Assembly: GCA_031761405.1 (NCBI GenBank)
Contig: JASEVX010000006.1
Span: forward strand, 32,048,117-32,112,116
Direction of reading: 5' to 3'
Length of the DNA stretch: 64,000 bases
Source of the DNA: Serripes groenlandicus
Taxonomy: Eukaryota; Mollusca; Bivalvia; Cardiida; Cardiidae
Notes under the pieces: model-generated
Seen by the model: the letters and a program-made list of their open reading frames with translations, nothing else
Database searches by the model: none
What the model was told of the DNA's origin: nothing
Translations under genes and position numbers: made by a program
Shown: positions 25,561 to 36,858 of the stretch, piece by piece
Layout of the letters: every line of letters begins with the position of its first letter
Position numbering within the stretch: the first letter of the stretch is position 1

Positions 25561-25702
25561 TTAACTCTGTCAGCACCTGGAATCGGCATTGTTTGGCTTT
25601 TAGGTATGAAGATATTCCAAAATTCCTATAGCAGGAAAATAGAGTCGTCCGATTTTGAACATGGAAGGGTCTTCTTTAAACAATCCGGCGCTGAAAGAGT
25701 TG
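25561..25702. repeat. Family B MITE, half copy
   Basis: TTAACTCTGTCAGCACCTGG start, GGCATTGTTTGGCTTTTAG, then CCGGCGCTGAAAGAGTTGA. The hairpin arm is missing. Confidence 0.7.
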
Positions 25703-25926
25703 AACGTACAAACAACATACATGTATTCAGACGCCGACAATCTCTAACCATGCAGTGCATCCTCTATTTATACCTAAAAAAGGGGTTTAATACATCTCGC
25801 TAATAACAAAGCAGGTAAACATTGAAAACAATTACCGTTTTCTAAACAAGTGTACCGTAACATTTGATAAATGATGTTTTTATGTTTATTTCATGTAGGT
25901 CACGTGTTTATGTTTATTTCATTTAG

Positions 25927-25981
25927 GTCACGTGTTCACGGAGCCCGATGTCGTCGCGGAAAGACTCGAGCCCGGAATATG
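25927..25981 (+). CDS. ESRP coding exon 3 in window (55-bp microexon-like)
   Basis: This exon encodes GHVFTEPDVVAERLEPGI and part of a cysteine (residues 106-124). It aligns with the vertebrate segment NHRFSDPERVNYKFESGTC that links the N-terminal domain to RRM1. The acceptor is TTTCATTTAG at 25926 and the donor is TATG/GTAAGT. A near-copy of the acceptor and the first bases of the exon lies 28 bp upstream (AG at 25897-25898). The downstream choice is supported by codon phase: the single G from the previous exon plus GT gives glycine. Its length of 55 bp is not a multiple of 3, so skipping would shift the frame. Confidence 0.88.
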
Positions 25982-26299
25982 GTAAGTTTACGTTTTTATT
26001 ATTGCCGAGATTCTCTATACCAACGTTCAACCCTCATTGGCAGTGGAAACCTTTCTGTGTATATGTCCAGTATAAAACTGGACCATCAGGCATCTCCGTG
26101 TTGACTGTCCTTGAAAAGCACTATAAAATATTAACGCGAATGGGTATATTGGCCTCGAATTCGAATCAGCCATTCTATTGTGAGAATTTAACCTGTACAT
26201 ATACGTCATAAGGAGCAATTGCTCTTTTACGAACAGTTGTTTCAACTAATTCCAGAGAGTAAAGATCTAGAAATACGTGCTCCAGTTTTCCAGTCGTTC

Positions 26300-26700
26300 A
26301 AACGTTTCTAGCATACAACGCATCTGCAGCAGACGACTTTTAAATCATCAAAACGAAACTATGGAAAATCTCAATGAATTAACCCTTTCCCTCATATAGA
26401 CGCTTTATGACGCCTCTGCAGCAGACGGCTTTTTGAAAACAAAGTGACCAAAGAAGAAATTGCTTAAAACGAGCAATTTCTCCTTTTGCCACAATGTTTT
26501 CCACTTTTTGTCATAGGTTATCCATTCAATTACAGACATTTTATATTTTTTGACAAAATATGTTCAAAGTCGTCTGCTGCAGAACTGTCGTATGAGGGAA
26601 AGGGTTAACGTATAACTATTGAACAGACTTTATGACACGTGGACAATTTTCTCTACTTGGACAATTTTCTCCTGCTGTCAAAATGTCTTAAAAAAAATAT
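26300..26700. repeat. Older family A MITE interrupted by a younger one
   Basis: Left part 26300-26378 (CATACAACGCATCTGCAGCA, TGGAAAATCTCAATGAA) and apparent right remnant after 26608 (CAATTTTCTCCTGCTGTC, AAAATGTCTTAAAA). An intact copy is inserted at a TTAA between them. Confidence 0.6.
26379..26608. mobile_element. Family A palindromic MITE, best preserved copy
   Basis: TTAACCCTTTCCCTCATATA to TATGAGGGAAAGGGTTAA. The arms meet at GCTTAAAACGAGC. Because it splits another A element exactly at TTAA, it gives the clearest view of the target site. Confidence 0.9.
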
Positions 26701-26957
26701 TTGTATAAGACGCGTAAAAAAATACGTCAGGGTTTAATTTCGACGTTCGCAAAACAGATTCATTCGTTCATGCAGCATATCAGGTAGAACGACACTAGGA
26801 GATATCTAATTAAAACGACATCATTATCAATCTTAGACGAATAAGGCAGATCAACATCTTGATCTTTATCCCATTGTGAAGTAACACATTTATGTTCATA
26901 ACCGAACAAAATACCTTAGGGCGGCCGCATCAGGCGAATAGAGTCTTATACTGCAGA

Positions 26958-27145
26958 GCTCTATATAAGACGAGTATTTCTCATCGCGAAATCCTTATTT
27001 GACTCTCAAACCCTATGTTGTGGGTACTCAAAATAATCGTCTCAGTGAGACGATTCTTTTGAGTACCACAACATAGGGTTTGGTTGAGTAATAAGAGAAA
27101 TATTGTCGGGTAAAATACTTAATTCACTCCCTATCTAGTCCTATG
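26958..27145. mobile_element. Family E hairpin element, well preserved
   Basis: AAACCCTATGTTGTGGGTAC on the left and GTACCACAACATAGGGTTTG on the right flank AATCGTCTCAGTGAGACGAT. Ends resemble TATATAAGACGAG and CCCTATCTAGTC. Confidence 0.85.
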
Positions 27146-27747
27146 CGTAAAGGATTGTGTTGTGACACCACTTTCAGGGGTTGGGGCGTATCCACCAGGC
27201 GGGTATACAATTCAAGCTTTATTTGTCAGAAATTAACATCCGTATGATTACCGTATGATTATTCATTTATTATAAATAAAAGAATGCAGTTGCAACAAGA
27301 CACCCATTTCGCTCAGGAATGATAGTGAGACTAGACGGTCCCGATTCGACTGCGCGTATCTGTAGGCTAATCATTTTTATTCACTGGTCGCAATGTTGCT
27401 AAGGGTCTTGTTTTCGGGTGACTTGTCGCCAAAAACGATTGATGAATAAATTTATAGGGCGTTTTTGTCGTAGTTAAACATATGTTCATGCCTCCTACGG
27501 AAATTTATCGAACCATGCCGTATATAATTAAACTAGCTATAATAGATGTATGTTATCATCACAAATGTGAACACGTTAGCCCTAGTTTAGTTTTATTCAA
27601 ACACCACCCGAGGTGACCTTTTTTTAAAACACTTTTCTCTGTGATATCATCAAATGTCGGTTTATCTTGAGCAGATAACATTGTGAGAAAATGGGAAAAA
27701 TCTTTTCACCAAGTTAATGACTACGTCTGATGGAAAGAACAGTATAT

Positions 27748-27994
27748 CGAGGGTTTGGTGTGAAACGGTTGTAACTAACAACCTATTTTGAAAACCCAGG
27801 TTTAGGGGCGATTTTGACCCCTTTGTAAACAATGCAAATTTATGTGCCATTGCTCAAAACGAGCAATGGCACCTAAATTTCCATTGTTTACCAAGAAAAA
27901 TTATTTAAAGCTTATAAGGACTTTATGGCGAGGTGATTAATCTTGGTAAAAAAATACCAATTTTAGTTACAACCGTTTCACGCCAAGCCCTCGA
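27748..27994. mobile_element. Hairpin element with about 32-bp terminal inverted repeats
   Basis: TCGAGGGTTTGGTGTGAAAC and GGTTGTAACTAA on the left match TTAGTTACAACC and GTTTCACGCCAAGCCCTCGA on the right. The centre has a second palindrome, CCATTGCTCAAAACGAGCAATGG-like (27847-27870). Only one copy was seen in the window. Confidence 0.85.
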
Positions 27995-28071
27995 TACGGC
28001 AATGACTTTTCTAGAATCTTACACATTAATAACGTTTTATAGAATATAATCAAGTGAAAACAATACTTAAT

Positions 28072-28326
28072 GAGCCGTCCCGCGAGAAAACCAACATTGC
28101 GTAAAGTATCGACCCGGATCAGGTTAAGCATGCCGCGCAGGCTAACCCGGATAGATACTTTTCGCCTCCTGTGGATTTTCTGTTTCAGGAAGTATTACTC
28201 TATACCTCTATCCCCCTGAGACGGAATATGTCGGCCCGGATCAGTCTGCGCGGACTGCGCAGGCTGATCTGGGTCGATACATTACGCAGAGGCCATACTG
28301 TTGTTTTTCTCGTGGGACGGTTCATT
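28072..28326. mobile_element. Family C element, full length
   Basis: GAGCCGTCCCGCGAGAAAAC to TTTCTCGTGGGACGGTTCAT. About 18 bp after GCCAACATT is missing from the left arm relative to other copies. Confidence 0.88.
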
Positions 28327-28371
28327 TTCAGAAAGGATTTCACACACTGTGCTACACAAGAATGCAATAAG

Positions 28372-28594
28372 CCTTTTCCACTTACAGCATATCTACACTA
28401 GACGACTTCGAAAATATCTAGGAAAACATAAAACAAAATAGCTATAATTGAAAATATCATTATTTTTAAAATAGAGTTGAAAACATTGTGGCGAAATGAG
28501 AAATTCCTCATTATTATTATATTTGCCTGTTGTGTTTTCAAAAGTCGTCTGCTGTGGTTGCATTTAAAGTCGTCTGTAAGTGGGAGAGGGATAA
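28372..28594. mobile_element. Family A MITE
   Basis: AAGCCTTTTCCACTTACAGC start, GAAAACATTGTGGCGAAATG centre, GTAAGTGGGAGAGGGATAAA end. Confidence 0.75.
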
Positions 28595-29185
28595 AACGAT
28601 CGTCCGTAGATAACACGAATAGGCTGATCTTTAATCATCCAGATTTCTAGTTCCTCAATACTTTCGATTTGGTTAAGTGTCAAAATATATGTTCGACAAT
28701 ACGCTATTTATCCAAGGGTGACACCTTAGATGAAATAAATTAATCATATTTTGGCAAATGAAAGCGTTGATTTGAGACTGTTTAAAGCAATTGTTTATAG
28801 TAAAGTTAGAAGTGACTGCAACAAATTCATCAACGTTTTCTTTTTCTTAAAACAGTACATGCATTTGTATTTCACCCATAATGTTCTATTTCTCCATTTC
28901 ACATGAGTAAGTCCCAAGTTGCCGAAGTAACAGTTTAATGGTGTAACCTTTAAACGAACGGCTGAGTCAATCATTAGTGTTTCTAGACGGGGATGCTTGA
29001 CAACGCACGCACGTCACACCAAATCCTGACGAACTCTCCTGCATTCAAACTGATAACACTGAATTGAAACTGTTTGATTTATAATTATCCTGACAACCAT
29101 TCTGAATGTGAACGCGTTAAAAGTAGCAGTTTAATTAGTGGCTCCATATGCTTCACTTCATGACAATGACCATAGTAACGATCTT

Positions 29186-29263
29186 AGAATGCGCAAGTTG
29201 ATCTGGGTCGATACATTACGCAGAGTCCATTATGTTATTTTTCTCACTGAACGGCTCATCTAT
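29186..29263. repeat. Family C element, right end only
   Basis: GATCTGGGTCGATACATTAC, GCAGAGTCCATTATG and CTGAACGGCTCAT. Confidence 0.7.
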
Positions 29264-29351
29264 AGATAAAACGGTATTCGCGACTGTCTGATCGGGATCT
29301 TCACTGGTCTGATTCTAGTCGTTTACGAATAATTGAAGCTCATGGAAAAAA

Positions 29352-29453
29352 AAGTGTTAGGACAACAAAAATACTGTATTAACATGCCATCTAATCTTAA
29401 TCAAGTGTTAGGACAACAAAAATACTGTATTAACATGCCATCTAATCTTAATC
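29352..29453. repeat. Exact 51-bp tandem duplication
   Basis: AAGTGTTAGGACAACAAAAA, TACTGTATTAACATGCCATC, TAATCTTAATC occurs twice without a difference. Confidence 0.97.
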
Positions 29454-29533
29454 AAGCTTCAGAAGATCCGTTTCCACGTGGCGTAGATCAATAAGTAACC
29501 ATAGCAATAGACTTATACTGACTACGTCATTTA

Positions 29534-29742
29534 ATTTTTTCCCTCATTCATGTTTTACCCATATGCAGCAGGTGTCTTTTGAAAACATTGTGACTTTAAG
29601 AGATAATTGCTCCAATTTCTCCCTTTGCCACAAGGTTTTATATTATATTCAATCGTTTTACTTTCATTCATAGATATTTTTCCATATTTGTGTCTAGATG
29701 TTTTTCAAAGTTGTCTGTTTGCTTCATGCGGGAAAGGGTTGA
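29534..29742. mobile_element. Family A MITE
   Basis: TTTTTTCCCTCATTCATG start, GAAAACATTGTGACTTTAAG centre, CATGCGGGAAAGGGTTGA end. Confidence 0.75.
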
Positions 29743-29985
29743 CGGTTAGCAGATTTGTACAGATATTAATCAAGCAACGTTCAGAATATCTATCATGTCG
29801 TTATATTCTTATCAATACTGCCCACCCACTGTAAATTGTTATTATATATTTTCGTGATTATTCTTATATTCAGATTTAAAAAAAAAAAAATGTTCCAAGA
29901 ACAAAAAAACTCGCATTCACTTATTTCATTCACTGTCATGGTTAAACGTGTTGGGTTCGTTTGTGTCATTTTCCTTCTATTAACA

Positions 29986-30170
29986 TTAACTCTTTCAGCA
30001 CCGAATTGTTTAAAGCAGACTCTTGCATGTAATGAAAGTTTTGAACTATTTTGATGAGTAAAACGCAAACAATGCTGATTTCAAGTGAGACAGCTCGTTA
30101 CGAGCTGACTCACCTGAATCAGTATTGTTTGCAAAAACCTCAACATTGCCTCTGGCGCTGAAAGAGTTGA
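29986..30170. mobile_element. Family B palindromic MITE
   Basis: TTAACTCTTTCAGCACCGAA to TGGCGCTGAAAGAGTTGA; hairpin AAGTGAGACAGCTCGTTACG and complement. It ends 177 bp before ESRP exon 4. Confidence 0.85.
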
Positions 30171-30346
30171 TATTTTGTGGTCGGGAAAGTACTTAAAATT
30201 ATTTTTATTAAAATAAGCCAACACGTGTCAGTTGTATTAAGAAGTTAGTGCGGCTTTACGAACATACGAGGTTAATAATACTTCTAAAACGGACAAGGGT
30301 TTTGAAATATGTCATAATTGAAGATTTTGTTTATTCTGTTTTACAG

Positions 30347-30457
30347 TAGTAAAAGTGACATCGTGGACGATGAAACGGTGGTAAGAGCACGGGGTTTGCC
30401 ATGGCAGTCGTCCGATCAAGACATCGCGAGATTTTTCAAAGGTCTCAACATAGCCAA
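30347..30457 (+). CDS. ESRP coding exon 4 in window: start of RRM1
   Basis: This exon encodes residues 125-160. The acceptor is TTCTGTTTTACAG and the donor is GCCAA/GTAAGT. It contains the first strand of RRM1, VVRARGLPW (about 135-143), followed by [17 protein letters not shown]. That stretch is essentially identical to vertebrate ESRP1 and is the strongest identifying evidence for the gene. The RNP2-like strand lacks the usual aromatic residues, as in the quasi-RRMs of hnRNP F/H, which contact G-rich RNA through loops. A minus-oriented SINE begins about 30 bp beyond the donor. Confidence 0.97.
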
Positions 30458-30487
30458 GTAAGTACCATCAATTGGAACGCTATAATT

Positions 30488-30722
30488 GATTGATTGATTG
30501 ATTGGGATTTAACGCCGTTTTTAACAATTTCTCAGTTATATCACGGCGGCCAGTTCACCTACTCATGCCTTTCCTGGTTTCTCACACCAGTACTCCACAC
30601 AACAATCTTCCCAAGCAACTAGCTGCTTTTCCACATAGACTTAGTTAGCCCATTGGTGGAAGACGAATGACGCATTGTCAATCGTCGTAAAGAAAGTTGG
30701 CCGAGCCGAGATTCGAACTAAC
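30488..30722 (-). mobile_element. tRNA-derived SINE, minus strand, in ESRP intron 4
   Basis: Read on plus: (ATTG)n, GGGATTTAACGCCG, TTATATCACGGCGG, then GAGATTCGAACTAAC (reverse B box). It starts 31 bp after the exon 4 donor. Confidence 0.8.
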
Positions 30723-30727
30723 ACTAT

Positions 30728-30963
30728 AATTAATCCGTTCCCTCATACAGACGGTTTCAGACGCTTCTATAACAGACGACATGTGAATAAATTGTGGCAA
30801 AATGAGAAAATACAATTTACTCAAAACGAGCAATTTCTCAATTTGTCAACAATGTTTTCAACTTTATTAAATAATTTCATGCATTCATGATGTTTTTCAA
30901 TATTTTTAACCATATGTTTTCAAAGTCGTCTGCTGCAGATGTGTTGTTTGTCGCAAAGGGTTA
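30728..30963. mobile_element. Family A MITE in ESRP intron 4
   Basis: TTAATCCGTTCCCTCATACA left, GTTTGTCGCAAAGGGTTA right; centre TACTCAAAACGAGCAATTTC. It follows a minus-oriented SINE within 10 bp. Confidence 0.8.
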
Positions 30964-31404
30964 GCGACAATTATCTGTATAAGCTGGTCCCACTGGTAAT
31001 GTTCGTCAGACGTTTCTCAAACTTTTCCTGAGACAAAGTGAAGTCAGACTAAACCGCGCAGATTGATCCGGATATTTAGTGGTTTTAAATGCCCCTATGT
31101 TTGGTTTGCTTCGAGTATGTCATATATATTAAACTTGACATTAGCAAGTTTTTGCTCAAATATTTAAATGATAGGAAGACATGACAAAGAACAATCAAAT
31201 AAATTGTTAATTCAGCAATTCCTGGAACGTAAAACCTACCAGATAAAGAACAAATGTGTTTAAGACTTGATCATATATTGGCCTTACCATTTCAGTTTCA
31301 TTCTCTTTACCTAATACATTCACACACAGAAACATCTGAATATGTGCATTTAATTTGTACGCGTGCTAAGACGGGATGTGTCATTATGAACTAATGTATT
31401 ACAG

Positions 31405-31580
31405 GGGTGGAGTCGCGCTTTGTCTCAGTCCCCAAGGAAGGCGGAATGGCGAAGCACTAGTTCGTTTTCAGGATCAGGAAATGCGGGATCTTGCAATCAA
31501 ACGTCATAAACACCACATCGGTCAGAGATACATTGAAGTTTACAAGGCAACAGGGAAAGACTTCGTCAATGTAGCTGGAG
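31405..31580 (+). CDS. ESRP coding exon 5 in window: rest of RRM1
   Basis: This exon encodes residues 162-219 and completes RRM1 (about 134-209). Visible features are the RNP1-like GEALVRF, the basic helix RHKHHIGQ and the closing strand [10 protein letters not shown], all close to vertebrate ESRP ([24 protein letters not shown]). The acceptor TATTACAG ends at 31404 and the donor is GGAG/GTGAGT. Split codons join correctly on both sides: AAG lysine with exon 4, GGT glycine with exon 6. The tail [10 protein letters not shown] matches the vertebrate GEDFLKIAGG linker. Confidence 0.97.
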
Positions 31581-32344
31581 GTGAGTTTTCTTAGTACAAT
31601 GGGACCTGTGTGTTTAAAGACCAGCCATAGAAAGACAACACTCTGGTCTTTGATCACAGATGGTCTTTAGTTATAGGGTCATTGATGCATAAAAAATGTA
31701 AATGAGAAACTAAACGTGTGGTTGCTTAAGACAGGGAATGGATTTTTCAAGTGGTCTTTAGCACAGATTCGACTGTATGTCTTAATTTTTTTTTTAAATC
31801 TTACATATTCCTGTAATTTGCTACTCAACTCATGACTTTATATCTTTCATATTCCTGTAATTTGCTATGTTCTCTTCCGAATGCAAAACTGGACAGTTCT
31901 CTTTTAGACAGTCATCATTGAAAGCTTTAAAGAGGCGATGTTTTACATCTACAATGAAACACATAGTAAACTATGAGACGTTCATTTGAGGTTGTTGGAC
32001 GATACCACTGAGGTACCGTCTATTGTAGTGTGGCATTTTGAAAAGCATACTACATCAATTGGCTCCCCAATTTCAAACAGAAATTTACATTTAATTTGGG
32101 AACCACCAGTGACCTAAGAACACCAAATAAAAGTAGTACCAAACAGCAGTCAATATATCTGAATTTTGAAAAATAACATTGAAAATGTAAGTGGTTTATG
32201 AGTTGTGAAACTAAAACTGCATGTATTAATATGTATACAATGTTTTTTTAAAGATCGAATGAACAATGTTGTTTGTGTATTCTTACATTGTTGATATGTG
32301 TGTACCAAACATATACTGAACTATTTGATGTTGCTGTATTATAG

Positions 32345-32439
32345 GTAGTAACTCCGAGGCTCAAGCTTTCTTATCCCGGGGCGGAGAGGTCATCATTCGA
32401 ATGAGAGGATTACCCTTCACTGCAACCTCACAGCAAGTG
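32345..32439 (+). CDS. ESRP coding exon 6 in window: start of RRM2
   Basis: This exon encodes residues 221-251: the short linker [14 protein letters not shown] and the start of RRM2, [17 protein letters not shown] (from about 235). The human counterpart reads [17 protein letters not shown]. The acceptor TGTATTATAG ends at 32344 and the donor is CAAGTG/GTAAGT, leaving phase 0. The intron that follows is 5.8 kb. Confidence 0.96.
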
Positions 32440-33020
32440 GTAAGTACGCAAATGGAAACTAACACGTTAAAAGAGTATATCCGCACACTCGATCTTAGCA
32501 ATAACATTTGAAGAGAACTTCGCCGAAGTATTGAGCGTAATAGTGAAGCATATTCTGCTTCTAAATTGAATTTTAAGGAAATTACTTGACTTAACCCATT
32601 GAATGTGCAATGTGAATTTGCCAAAGGGTGGCTGCAATGTTCGCAGATAGTTTGGGAATAAATTTAATTTTTCACACACACATGTATATCTAGTATACAA
32701 GAACATAACAAACGCACCAATATAATGAAATAGTTTAACTATTGGCTTGCTCAAATAACTGGAGCTATCTTTGCAGCATAATATGCCCACCATTGCAATC
32801 GGTTTTGTATCGCCTGCATGTACGACACGTAGGGGTCACTTCTCAGTGTGTCTGTCCGTCCGTCTCTCCGCCACGCTTTAAATGCATTGGTTAAAGTTAT
32901 TCGAAGGCGATATGCGTTCTGTCGAAATCGTTTGAATGAGGTAATATATTTCAAATTAAAACTTAAAACCTGTTAAGTCATTTTTATTGGAGCATCTAAG
33001 TTATAATCGATTAAATATTA

Positions 33021-33230
33021 ACTCTCTAAATTCCGCAAAGTAAACTCTCGCATGTTCAAGTAAAATCAGTCGACTCAAAGTCTGTGTAATAAGAGATGTG
33101 GATTATATTGATAACTAAAAGGCAAATAATGCTGATTTCAGGTGAGACAGCTCGTTACTAGCTGACTCTCCTGCCTCTTTATTGTTTTCAAAATAAAAAG
33201 AATTTTGCCTTTAGCTGAAATATTTAAAGT
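33021..33230. repeat. Family B MITE, diverged copy
   Basis: AACTCTCTAAATTCCGCAAA start; CAGGTGAGACAGCTCGTTAC arm is clear, the second arm is broken. Confidence 0.65.
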
Positions 33231-33322
33231 AATTGTCTAAAGCAATTCTAAAACATCACTAAATATAAGTATAAGATCACAAAGCACCTTTCTAAACTAC
33301 GTCAACCAACTGAAGTAGTAAA

Positions 33323-33585
33323 TGAGCCGTCCCGCGAGAAAACCAATATTATGGCCTCTGCGTAATGTATCGACCCTGATCAGCCTGCGCAATCCGCGCA
33401 TACTTATCCTGGCCGACACATTCCGTCTCAGGGGGATAGAGGTATAGAGTAATGATTCCTGAAACAGAAAATCCACAGGAGGCGAAAAGTGTCTGTCCGG
33501 GTTAGCCTGCGCGCCATGATAAGGCTGATCCGGTCGATACTTTACGCAGACTCCACAATGTTGGTTTTCTCACGGGACGGCTCAA
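33323..33585. mobile_element. Family C element, full length
   Basis: GAGCCGTCCCGCGAGAAAAC to TCTCACGGGACGGCTCA. It is flanked by AAAT-like sequence on both sides. The body GACACATTCCGTCTCAGG and GGCGAAAAGTGTCTGTCC are intact. Confidence 0.9.
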
Positions 33586-35310
33586 ATTGCATTGCAATTA
33601 GCAATGTTGGTTGACACAATGACAAATAAGAACCGTTGCGCATTTAATGCAAATCTATAGCTATTTGCATTTGGCATATTTAAATAATTCAAAGCGTATG
33701 GTAGGATTTTCGATTGTTGTTTTTATTCACATCATAAAGTATAGTATAGGAAATAACAGCCTGATGAAGTTCGCTATGCTTTTATTTTAAATCGATTGAT
33801 AACACATCATAGAAAAAAAAAACCATTTCATTTTATTACAAATCGTTTAATTCACCATGCTCTTTACAGGTTTGTTTTTGTATGAGCTGAAGTTTTAGCT
33901 TAACACCCGTTTTTTCCCCCATACTGATCCGTTTCGTTAACACTCTTATATTTGTTACCAAAGACGTACGTTATGCAAGGAAACTGTTAACACTGTCCAA
34001 ACTGTTTATTCATAATGTTGGGTATAGGATTCAAACATTACCATATTGATTTCAGCCATTTGGAAAAATTGGAATACCATTGAAAAACATGGTTACATAT
34101 AGGATAGATAAACAATATAAGTAACCATTAGATTAAGGTAAGTTCCGGGAAGGATATTATGTCTATGATAGGGTATACGGAGTGTGGTAGGGTTCGTGGA
34201 ATTCAGATTCTAGTGTTTTGGTCGCCATTTTGGATACGGTAATAAGGTGGCAGACAAATAAGCCAATCAAATTGCAGGACTCTACTTAAGATGGTGCAGG
34301 GCCTATATCTTGAGAGAGCGCCTCGGGCGATGAATGGTGATCATAATCCTCATGGTGAAACATCATTTCATTTATCCGGGATGGATCTTTAATAGTTTAT
34401 TTACTATTTCAGTAACATTTTAGGAGTTTTACAGGGTCGTGCACTGGAGGCTTTCCCATTAGACAATTTGCAGTATTCTTTCCCTACCAGAAAACCTTTA
34501 TGATATTTAAACAGTTAACAGTTCACCCAGTAATGTTTATGTTTACTTCTGGTAACGGGTACTTAATTACTATAACTTCTCCTACATCATGACTTGTCGG
34601 ACACCCTTCTAATGCGCTCAGTGTGTTACTAGGTTACGTTGTGCATGGAAAGCCGAGGGTGAAGGTGCAAATGTATACATTGTTACCGAAAAGGTGCCTT
34701 TTTACTTTCGTATGCACAGTGTATGTATAGTAACTATATACCTTAACATTAACACTCTTGCGAGTCCGTTGGGAATACGTGTTCGATCCCTGAGTGGTAG
34801 TTTTATGTTTAGAATAGTCTGGGTCTTAATTTTTAAATGTCTATACGTTGTTTGTAGGTCATTGTATACTGGAAAAAGTTGCACTTTTAAAAAACACGAG
34901 GATATCACTTGAATCAATCGCAATTATGATTTACAATGTACTGGTACCATGCCTTCATTAACACAACGTTTAGTTTAAAATGACATTTTACACTGTATAC
35001 TAAACAACGACATACAAAGGATACGCTATTCTACATTTGCTTATTTATTTCTGCTTGAACTATAATACGAAAGTCAGTATTGCTAGATGTTTGCTAGAAT
35101 TCCTATGCAGTTACGCTTTAAGGTCCGATGCCTTGCATTAGGTACATGTGTTTTAATATAATGTCTTGTTCATCAAAGTATATCTTAAACGGCTGTCATG
35201 CTGATGACCAGGCACTATTTATTGAACTGCGTCTGGCGAAAAGAGATAATCTGGCATCCCCGTTTTGGGCATCATAGTAAAGCATGCCTTAGAAGTAACA
35301 TCTATTTATG

Positions 35311-35557
35311 AGCCGTTCCACGAGGAAACCAATTTTATGGTCTCTGCGTAATGTATTGACTCAGATCAGCTTGCGCAATCCGCGCGGGCTACTCCGGACC
35401 GACACATTCCGTCTTAGGTGGATAGAGGTATAGAGTAATTATTCCTGAAACAGGCGAAAAGTGTATGTACGGGTTAGCCTCGGCGGCATGCTTAGGCTGA
35501 TCCGGTTCGATACTTTACGCAGAGTCCACCATGTTGGTTTTCTCGTGGAATGGCTCA
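35311..35557. mobile_element. Family C element, full length
   Basis: GAGCCGTTCCACGAGGAAAC to TCTCGTGGAATGGCTCAT; lacks the ACAGAAAATCCAC stretch in the middle. Confidence 0.88.
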
Positions 35558-35723
35558 TATATAGATTGCTATCACACATGATGGCAGGCATAACGTGAAC
35601 ATTGTGGTGCGGCTGTGCTGCAATGCTCACATATGCCTCACGACAAATGCTCATTCCAGTTCACTAGTTTGGTATGTTAAGTGTTTTTGGAAATTTGCAC
35701 TGGTTTCGTACGGAAGCAGTATT

Positions 35724-35951
35724 GACACTTTTCCGATATACAACAAATCTGCAGCGGACGACTTTCACAAATATATAAGCAAAACTGTGGAATATATCTT
35801 TAAATGAACGTAATATTATTCAATATAGTTGAACACGTTAGCTTAAGGAGAAGTTGCTCGTTATGAGCATTTCTGTTCTTTTGCGAACATGTTTTCAAAA
35901 GTCATAATGCAGATGCATCAAAGTGCATCTGGAAGTAGGGAAAGGGTTAAT
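35724..35951. mobile_element. Family A MITE
   Basis: CACTTTTCCGATATACAACA start, GAGAAGTTGCTCGTTATGAG centre, GGAAGTAGGGAAAGGGTTAA end. Confidence 0.8.
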
Positions 35952-36858
35952 GCTTCGAAAACATGCAGTGCATATCCTGGCTGGCTGTGCCTCTATCTAA
36001 AGTAGTAGCTAACCAGGGTGTGTAATGTTAGAAGTTTTTTTCAGAATCAGGAACATCTTTATAAAATAGTTCAATATAACAGTGTTGATTCTGATCGCAA
36101 CCCGTGCTGGTTACAACATGGTTGTTCTGGGTCGACACTGTTTGAATGACTCTTTGACTATTTCTGTCTGAGAGCCACCTTTGTCCAGTAGTAACTTTGG
36201 AGTCGTATAGTACTTACGATTATCATAACACGTTAATGTATCAACAAGATAGTTTTTGTTAGCTTTGATGAACCAAGAACTTATACCTGTGGTCCAAGTT
36301 AGAATTGACATTATTTGCTTGCGCACACTAGATTATTGGTCACGTTGTGTCTAGGGTGGTCGTAAATGGAAAGGTTAACACTTGATAGGCAAAATAGGGC
36401 AACTTTTACACATTGTGTAACTTGTGTTTTATTTTGTTCTTAATTTTGTTAAATATTAAAATAAAACTATAACATCAGGCATATGAATAACTTAATAAAC
36501 TCTCTCTTCTTGACATTTTATTTCCGTTTGGTGGTAAATCGATGCATGAAATATCTTCCTGTTTGAGCTGGTGTTATTGTTTTCATTAAAAACTGGAGAT
36601 ATAAAAGGTCGATTGCATAGATGATGACTTTTAAGAATAACATTGATAACTATTTAAACCAGAAGCCAATGTGGTACATAGCATGTACATGTATGAGAAC
36701 CTCATACTGATGGGGAAGCCTCTTTTTCCTCCTGATCTTATTGGAATTAAACAGCCCAAATATTGTCCTATTATCTATTAAACTTGTTAATGTCGGATTT
36801 TAACCAGTTCATAATGGAGCCACATTTTTGCATTGGTTCGTCACTTGTAATTGCTTAA

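Larger units (their letters stand above)
25982..30346 (+). other. ESRP intron 3 in window (4.4 kb)
   Basis: Holds two nested family A copies, a family E hairpin, a long-TIR hairpin element at 27748-27994, a full family C copy, an exact 51-bp duplication and a family B copy. No coding signal was seen. Confidence 0.8.
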
